A stretch of DNA of 43,862 nucleotides from Chloromonas sp. AAM2 (Eukaryota; Chlorophyta; Chlorophyceae; Chlamydomonadales; Chlamydomonadaceae). Both the position numbers and the translations under genes were made by a program. Of the stretch, positions 39,390-43,862 are shown one piece after another (the stretch's first letter is position 1; the number at the start of each line of letters is the position of its first letter). The notes under the pieces are model-generated. The model did no database searches. It was not told the DNA's origin and worked only from the letters and a program-made list of their open reading frames with translations. The stretch covers positions 1 to 43,862 of the forward strand of contig QAXH01004262.1 in assembly GCA_004335635.1 (NCBI GenBank). Reading direction: 5' to 3'.

Positions 39390-40601
39390 ATGAAACGAAA
39401 AATCTATAAATATTTTTACAATGCTATTATTGAGAATGAAACAAAAATCTTTCTGTCTGATAAAATTTTTTATATTATTAAAAAAAAATAACCTCTAAAA
39501 AACGAAATTGTAATATATGTTGCTTTGATTTTGACTTTAGTATTGCTATTCCTGAAAAAACGCACTCAATTAGAGTTATACCTGTCATAACTTCTCCTTC
39601 AGAAATTCACCATTCAGCTCTACAATAGTTTGAACAACATGCTATTATTATTCTAAAACATGTTGATAAGATAAAATTTATCTCTGAAACTGAAATGGCA
39701 TCAGTAATATTTCTATATTCTTGAATATATATCACTGAAGAATTTTTGAAAAAAGTAGTAAATATTAAGGATGGCGATAATATTTTATTAGTTCAACTAA
39801 TTTGGATGAGTCTACTTTTTTATAAGATTATTTAGTTTTCAAACGAAAGAGCTTTATTTCTTCAATCAGTTATTAGACTCAGACCACCATAATTAACAGA
39901 TAACCAGGCGAATAATTATTTTAATAAACTAAGTGATAGTAAGAGCATTGTTCAAGCGAAGTAATATTAATATGATGTAGAGAAAGCTGGTACATACGAT
40001 GGAAGCGGAATAAATAAATGTGTACTCACTCAAATTTATTTAGAATAATAAGTGGTAATTTTGATCTCGATTGAGCTTATCAATTAAATATTTATTGAGT
40101 TATATACGAAAGATGTATAAATTACGTTTTAAAACCTGTCAGAAACTGAGGGTGTAGTTAAAAATTGTAGCTGCCCAAAATGGTGTTTTAATCGATGAAA
40201 GTCCAAATAGTGAAACACATCTATAAATCAAAAATGCAATTGATTCTCTAATAAAATTAATGGGAGATACTTAGTATTCAAAAACAACGTCGAGCAATTG
40301 GGAAAAAGCTTCATTACCAAGTAAACAACTGGGTCGATACTGACAATGACAAAGCGATTACTAAGCCTAATAGTTCTAAAAAGGTTTTACCAGGTGTAGA
40401 TCTTTTTAATGTCTCAACTCCTAAAAAAGGAATGATTAACGATTACAGGTTGTTATTGAAAATACAATAGAACAAATAGCTATTACTCGGAAAACATCAC
40501 GAATTAATAACCGACTCTTTATTAAAAAGATTATAAATCGATAAATGACAGATACATTAAAATTGTTAATAGGAAGTGGGAAAGATAATTTAAGAATATA
40601 A
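39390..40601 (+). pseudogene. Large decayed reading frame, family not recognised
   Basis: About 400 codons of protein-like sequence read on the plus strand in frames that switch at A-rich runs. From ATG 39390: KRKIYKYFYNAIIENETK to an A9 run; then to 40160: SIAIPEKTHSIRVIPVITS, HVDKIKFISETEMASV, KAGTYDGSGINKCVLTQIYL; after an A5 run at 40160-40164: VAAQNGVLIDESPNSETH; about 40270-40440: IGKKLHYQVNNWVDTDNDK; from 40443: VVIENTIEQIAITRKTSRIN. In-frame stops include 39626, 39722, 39833, 39890, 39962, 39968 and 40224. It cannot make one protein. I do not recognise the family; a plasmid-derived ORF like those in other diatom plastids is one possibility. Confidence 0.5.
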
Positions 40602-40729
40602 ATAAAAATTTTTCAGGCGAAGTTCTTTCTTTTATAATAATCACGGGATGTGTTTTTAGGGCAATAATTTTCACTAGATTTCCATGATTCTGAAATTTTT
40701 GAGATCAATTTTTATTAGTGTCAATTTGA

Positions 40730-40906
40730 AGCGGAGTAAATTTAGTAGATTTTATCCAGTCTAAATTAATTCGACCAAAGTTTAATAAAGTATATTATCT
40801 AGAGTCAATAATAGTATCTAAGTCAAAAATTTCGAATTCAAAAAAATTTATCGAAATCGATTTTTCGGATAATATTTCTCAGATTCTAGATTATTGGAAC
40901 GATTAA
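40730..40906 (+). pseudogene. Open remnant before the thiG hairpin
   Basis: A 58-codon stop-free stretch without an ATG start, reading NLVDFIQSKLIRPKFNKVYY then KKFIEIDFSDNISQILDYW and stopping at 40904-40906, five bases before a strong hairpin. Upstream, in other frames, protein-like bits occur (DFHDSEIFEINFY near 40690). It looks like the tail of a second decayed gene rather than a real short gene. Family unknown. Confidence 0.35.
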
Positions 40907-40909
40907 AAA

Positions 40910-40969
40910 ATTTTAACTACAATACAATTCGAACTTTGAAACTAATTGGAATTGTATTGTAGTTAAAGT
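40910..40969. terminator. Hairpin at thiG 3' end
   Basis: Perfect 19-bp stem (40912-40930 with 40949-40967), extended by one G-T and one A-T pair, with an 18-base loop. On the minus strand it begins 9 bases after the thiG stop. It also follows the open remnant on the plus strand, so it may have served both. Confidence 0.7.
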
Positions 40970-40977
40970 ACGATGTT

Positions 40978-41793
40978 TTAAATCGAAGATAATTTACTAA
41001 TCTGATCTAAAGGAGAACTTGCTGTTGCATAATTTTTTTTCTCCATACGTCCTGCCAAATATGATAATCGACCAGCTTTAACAGCTAAATTCATTGCAAG
41101 GGCCATTTGACTTGGGTTTTTAGACTGAGCAACTGCTGTATTTAATAATACACCATCTGCCCCTATTTCCATTGCAAGTGCTGCTTCACTAGGCGTTCCA
41201 ATTCCGGCATCAACAATGACTGGAACATTTGAATTTTCAATTATAATTTGGATATTTGTTAAGTTATTGATACCTTGCCCAGAACCAATTGGAGAACCTA
41301 AAGGCATTACAGTTGCACAACCTAAATCTTCTAAATGTAATGCTAACATTGGATCAGCATTTATATATGGAAGAACGGTAAAACCTTTTTTAACAAGAAA
41401 TTCTGCCGCTTTTAATGTTCCAATTGGATCTGGTAAAAGATATTTAGGATCAGAAATCACTTCTAATTTGACAAAAAAATTATTTTCTTGTCCAAGTTGG
41501 CAAGCTAATTCATGCCCTAAAAATGCCATCCGAATGGCTTCTTCAGCTGTTTGTGATCCTGCTGTGTTAGGTAACAACCAAAGTTTTGTCCAATCTAAAT
41601 TTTTTAAGAAACTGGTTGTATCATTCTGTAAATTAGTTGGTAACCTTCGTATTGCAACCGTAATAATTTCACAATCACTACTTTCAATACTTTGAATAGT
41701 ATCTTGTGTTGTTTTATATTTACCAGTTCCAAGCATTAAACGAGAATTAAAAACTTTATTTCCAATTTTTAATTTATCAAAATTTTCTGTCAT
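40978..41793 (-). CDS. thiG: ThiG, thiazole synthase
   Basis: A 271-residue TIM-barrel enzyme that builds the thiazole phosphate of thiamine from deoxyxylulose phosphate, dehydroglycine and ThiS thiocarboxylate. Early residues are [29 protein letters not shown] holds the Schiff-base lysine region; [13 protein letters not shown] and [20 protein letters not shown] are the phosphate-binding loops. The length is normal. Partner ThiS is at 33593-33805, about 7 kb away on the same strand. Confidence 0.97.
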   Translation of the reverse strand: MTENFDKLKIGNKVFNSRLMLGTGKYKTTQDTIQSIESSDCEIITVAIRRLPTNLQNDTTSFLKNLDWTKLWLLPNTAGSQTAEEAIRMAFLGHELACQLGQENNFFVKLEVISDPKYLLPDPIGTLKAAEFLVKKGFTVLPYINADPMLALHLEDLGCATVMPLGSPIGSGQGINNLTNIQIIIENSNVPVIVDAGIGTPSEAALAMEIGADGVLLNTAVAQSKNPSQMALAMNLAVKAGRLSYLAGRMEKKNYATASSPLDQISKLSSI

Positions 41794-41812
41794 TTTAAAT
41801 CTTTTTCAAATA

Positions 41813-41884
41813 CGCCCCAGGTAGGACTTGAACCTACGACCAATCGGTTAACAGCCGATTGCTCTACCGCTGAGCTACTGAGGC
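41813..41884 (-). tRNA. trnN-GUU: tRNA-Asn (GUU)
   Basis: A 72-nt cloverleaf: acceptor GCCTCAG against CTGGGGC (one T-G), discriminator G, anticodon stem ATCGG/CCGAT around CTGTTAA with GTT (41850-41852, complement), T-loop TTCAAGT. Confidence 0.96.
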
Positions 41885-41947
41885 TATCAAAACTAGTCAC
41901 ATATTATCATAGCTTTTCTCTAATTACAAATAATTAAATTAAAATTT

Positions 41948-42244
41948 TTATGCTTGTTTATTAAAAACTAAAAATCTTAAAACATTTGAATCCATTTTTA
42001 AAATATTTGAAAAATTGTTTATATATTTGGGCATACTTGAAAAGTTTAACTGAATATAGTTTCCTTTCATTCGATTACTAATTGGATATGCCAAATTATG
42101 TTTTCCACGAGAGATAACTGAGATATCACAGACGCTAAATTTTCTTAAATTTTTTGCGAAATTAAATACCCAAGTTTTTAGTTCACTATCATTAAATTCT
42201 TCATTTAGAAGAATCATTATTTCATATTTTCTTAATAATGACAT
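41948..42244 (-). CDS. rps6: 30S ribosomal protein S6
   Basis: A 98-residue bS6, starting MSLLRKYEIMILLNEEFNDS, with the YEIMxLL strand and the conserved HNLAYPISNRMKGNYIQLNF segment. S6 binds the 30S platform beside S18. No C-terminal Glu-rich tail. It is divergent from ccsA. Confidence 0.95.
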   Translation of the reverse strand: MSLLRKYEIMILLNEEFNDSELKTWVFNFAKNLRKFSVCDISVISRGKHNLAYPISNRMKGNYIQLNFSSMPKYINNFSNILKMDSNVLRFLVFNKQA

Positions 42245-42273
42245 AAGATTTAAATTTTATTCGAATTAACACT

Positions 42274-42303
42274 ATAGTACTTTGAAATAGAAATTAATGT
42301 CAA
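42274..42303 (-). promoter_or_regulatory. Putative rps6 promoter
   Basis: On the minus strand, a perfect TTGACA (complement of 42298-42303) is followed after 18 bases by TACTAT (complement of 42274-42279), about 30 bases before the rps6 ATG. The -35 is consensus, the -10 is 4 of 6. Confidence 0.5.
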
Positions 42304-42396
42304 TTATAAATTTTGTATAATAATTTTATGATTTGAAATTTTAATGAATAAAAATGAATAAAATAAACAAAATCTATTTAGTTTTTAGTAGAATTA

Positions 42397-42402
42397 TATA
42401 AT
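42397..42402 (+). promoter_or_regulatory. Putative ccsA -10 box
   Basis: TATAAT 42 bases before the ccsA ATG, in the spacer divergent from rps6. A TTGGAGAAAT ribosome-binding region (GGAG) lies close to the ATG. No clear -35 was found. Confidence 0.4.
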
Positions 42403-42444
42403 AGAAGATAATTTGTATAAAAAAATTTTTATTGGAGAAATTTA

Positions 42445-43383
42445 ATGAATTGGAATGAGATTCAAAACTTTTCATCAAACATAGTTTTTGGAATTTTGTT
42501 ATTTGCAATGATAGTTTATTGGGTTAATTTATCATTATTTAGTAATTCATCGTTAGTCGCTAGGATTGGAAGATTTAGTACAATAAGTGCTAATTTGTTA
42601 TTATTTTTCATTCTTTGTTCACGTTGGATAGTAGCAGGTTATTTCCCATTGAGTAATTTATATGAATCATTATTATTTTTAACTTGGACTTTATTAACTA
42701 TTTATTTATTTATTGAAACAAAAACAAAAAGTAAATTAATTGGGTCAATTTTAATTCCTGTGGCTGTGTTAATTAATGGATTTGCAAATTTAACTTTATC
42801 TCCTGAGATGCAAAAATCTAGTCCGTTAGTTCCAGCGTTACAATCGAATTGGTTAATGATGCATGTTAGTATGATGTTATTAAGTTATGCAACACTAATC
42901 ATGGGATCATTATTATGTATTTTATTTTTAGTTATTTCACGTAATAAAGATGTCGATTTAAAAGTAATGGATGATTCCTCATTACCACTTTATAATATTA
43001 TGTTAGATTATTATGAAGCAAAATTGTTATCGCCTTCAACTGAGATTTCTGAACTTGGGAAATTGAAACTATTACAGAGTATTGATAATTGGAGCTATAG
43101 AATTATTGGCTTAGGATTTCCATTTTTAACAATTGGAATTATTTCTGGTGGAGTTTGGGCAAATGAAGCTTGGGGTTCGTACTGGAGTTGGGATCCAAAA
43201 GAAACGTGGGCCTTAATAACTTGGTTAGTTTTTGCAACCTATTTACATGCTCGTATTACTAAAGGTTGGGATGGTAAAAAAACAGCAATACTAGGTGGTT
43301 TAGGATTTTTTGTTATCTGGATTTGTTATTTAGGAGTAAATTTCTTAGGAAAAGGTTTACATAGTTATGGATGGTTATCATAA
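42445..43383 (+). CDS. ccsA: CcsA (ResC), cytochrome c haem delivery protein
   Basis: A 312-residue multispan thylakoid protein with the haem-handling WWD motif WGSYWSWDPKETWALITW at about residues 244-261. Conserved histidines lie in MMHVSMMLLSYATL and YLHARITKGW. Works with Ccs1 (6575-7846). About eight membrane segments are visible. It is divergent from rps6 and convergent with psaC. Confidence 0.97.
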   Translation: MNWNEIQNFSSNIVFGILLFAMIVYWVNLSLFSNSSLVARIGRFSTISANLLLFFILCSRWIVAGYFPLSNLYESLLFLTWTLLTIYLFIETKTKSKLIGSILIPVAVLINGFANLTLSPEMQKSSPLVPALQSNWLMMHVSMMLLSYATLIMGSLLCILFLVISRNKDVDLKVMDDSSLPLYNIMLDYYEAKLLSPSTEISELGKLKLLQSIDNWSYRIIGLGFPFLTIGIISGGVWANEAWGSYWSWDPKETWALITWLVFATYLHARITKGWDGKKTAILGGLGFFVIWICYLGVNFLGKGLHSYGWLS

Positions 43384-43385
43384 AT

Positions 43386-43446
43386 AATTAAATAAGAAGA
43401 GGAAATCAAAAAAAATGCTTTTTTGATTTCTTCATCTTATTTAATT
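43386..43446. terminator. Long hairpin between ccsA and psaC
   Basis: 28-bp stem (43386-43413 with 43419-43446), with one A-A mismatch and one G-T pair, and a 5-base loop; begins just after the ccsA stop (43381-43383) and ends 10 bases before the psaC stop. Best read as a two-way terminator for these convergent genes. Confidence 0.75.
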
Positions 43447-43456
43447 TTTAGATTTT

Positions 43457-43717
<261 letters not shown>

Positions 43718-43798
43718 TTATTATTTATTATCTAAAATTGTACGTGATTTTTAAAAAACAAAAGTAGATATTTTTGAAATATATACTTTTATGTCAAC

Positions 43799-43861
43799 TT
43801 AGCGTCCTAATCGTTGAATTTGTTGAATCGCTAACCGACCAATGTTGAATAAAGCCCATGA
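43799..43861 (-). CDS. psbY: PsbY, C-terminal 20 codons, second IR copy
   Basis: The mirror copy of 2-64 on the opposite strand: same 20 residues, then TAA (complement of 43799-43801) in place of TAG. The 5' part is outside the window, in the IR. The final base of the stop comes from the single-copy side, so the two psbY copies use different stop codons. Confidence 0.75.
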   Translation of the reverse strand, partial: SWALFNIGRLAIQQIQRLGR

Positions 43862-43862
43862 A
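43800..43862. repeat. Inverted-repeat edge, right copy
   Basis: Exact reverse complement of bases 1-63. See the left copy; together they define the SSC as about 64-43799, roughly 43.7 kb. Confidence 0.9.

Noticed and set aside
39390..40601. A living gene using programmed frameshifting
   Set aside because: Several frame changes plus many in-frame stops would be needed; decay is simpler.

Overview
This window looks like the complete small single-copy (SSC) region of a diatom plastid genome, with about 63 bases of the inverted repeat (IR) at each end. Bases 1-63 are the exact reverse complement of bases 43800-43862. Both ends carry the C-terminal 20 codons of psbY, and the psbY stop codon straddles each junction. 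The diatom assignment rests on the gene set and order: rbcR, syfB, thiS, thiG, ccs1, ccsA, ycf35 and ycf46 together, a gene at the ycf88 position between rps19 and rpl22, and psbY at the IR edge. The DNA is strongly AT-rich, genes are packed tightly, no introns were seen, and the standard/bacterial code fits.

Layout. (1) Plus strand, 149-9008: rpl32, trnL-UAG, rbcR, rpl21, rpl27, secA, rpl34, ycf46, ccs1, psbA. (2) A 1.9 kb spacer, 9009-10886, with decayed coding sequence, including what I read as a dead tyrosine recombinase (tyrC type), and several perfect hairpins. (3) Minus strand, 26853 down to 10887: a fused S10-spc-alpha-str ribosomal superoperon running rpl3-rpl4-rpl23-rpl2-rps19-ycf88-rpl22-rps3-rpl16-rpl29-rps17-rpl14-rpl24-rpl5-rps8-rpl6-rpl18-rps5-secY-rpl36-rps13-rps11-rpoA-rpl13-rps9-rpl31-rps12-rps7-tufA-rps10. 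(4) Chaperones dnaK (+) and groEL (-), convergent on a shared hairpin. (5) A mixed block: trnR-ACG, trnQ-UUG, psb28, syfB (pheT), thiS, trnH-GUG, rps4, rps16, ycf35, trnL-UAA, trnC-GCA, clpC. (6) A second 1.9 kb spacer, 39109-40977, holding a roughly 400-codon decayed reading frame of unknown identity and a second open remnant. (7) thiG, trnN-GUU, rps6, ccsA, psaC, then the second psbY end.

Functionally the region covers plastid translation (ribosomal proteins, EF-Tu, tRNAs, Phe-tRNA synthetase beta), transcription (RpoA, RbcR), protein export and folding (SecA, SecY, DnaK, GroEL, ClpC), photosystem proteins and assembly (PsbA, PsaC, PsbY, Psb28), cytochrome c maturation (Ccs1, CcsA) and thiazole synthesis (ThiS, ThiG).

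The least ordinary parts are the two decayed spacers, best explained as relics of foreign or plasmid-like DNA, and a set of long, mostly perfect inverted repeats at gene ends. The longest is a 36-bp perfect stem between rps16 and ycf35. I found no convincing intact novel system; the two relic regions and the hairpin set are the best leads.
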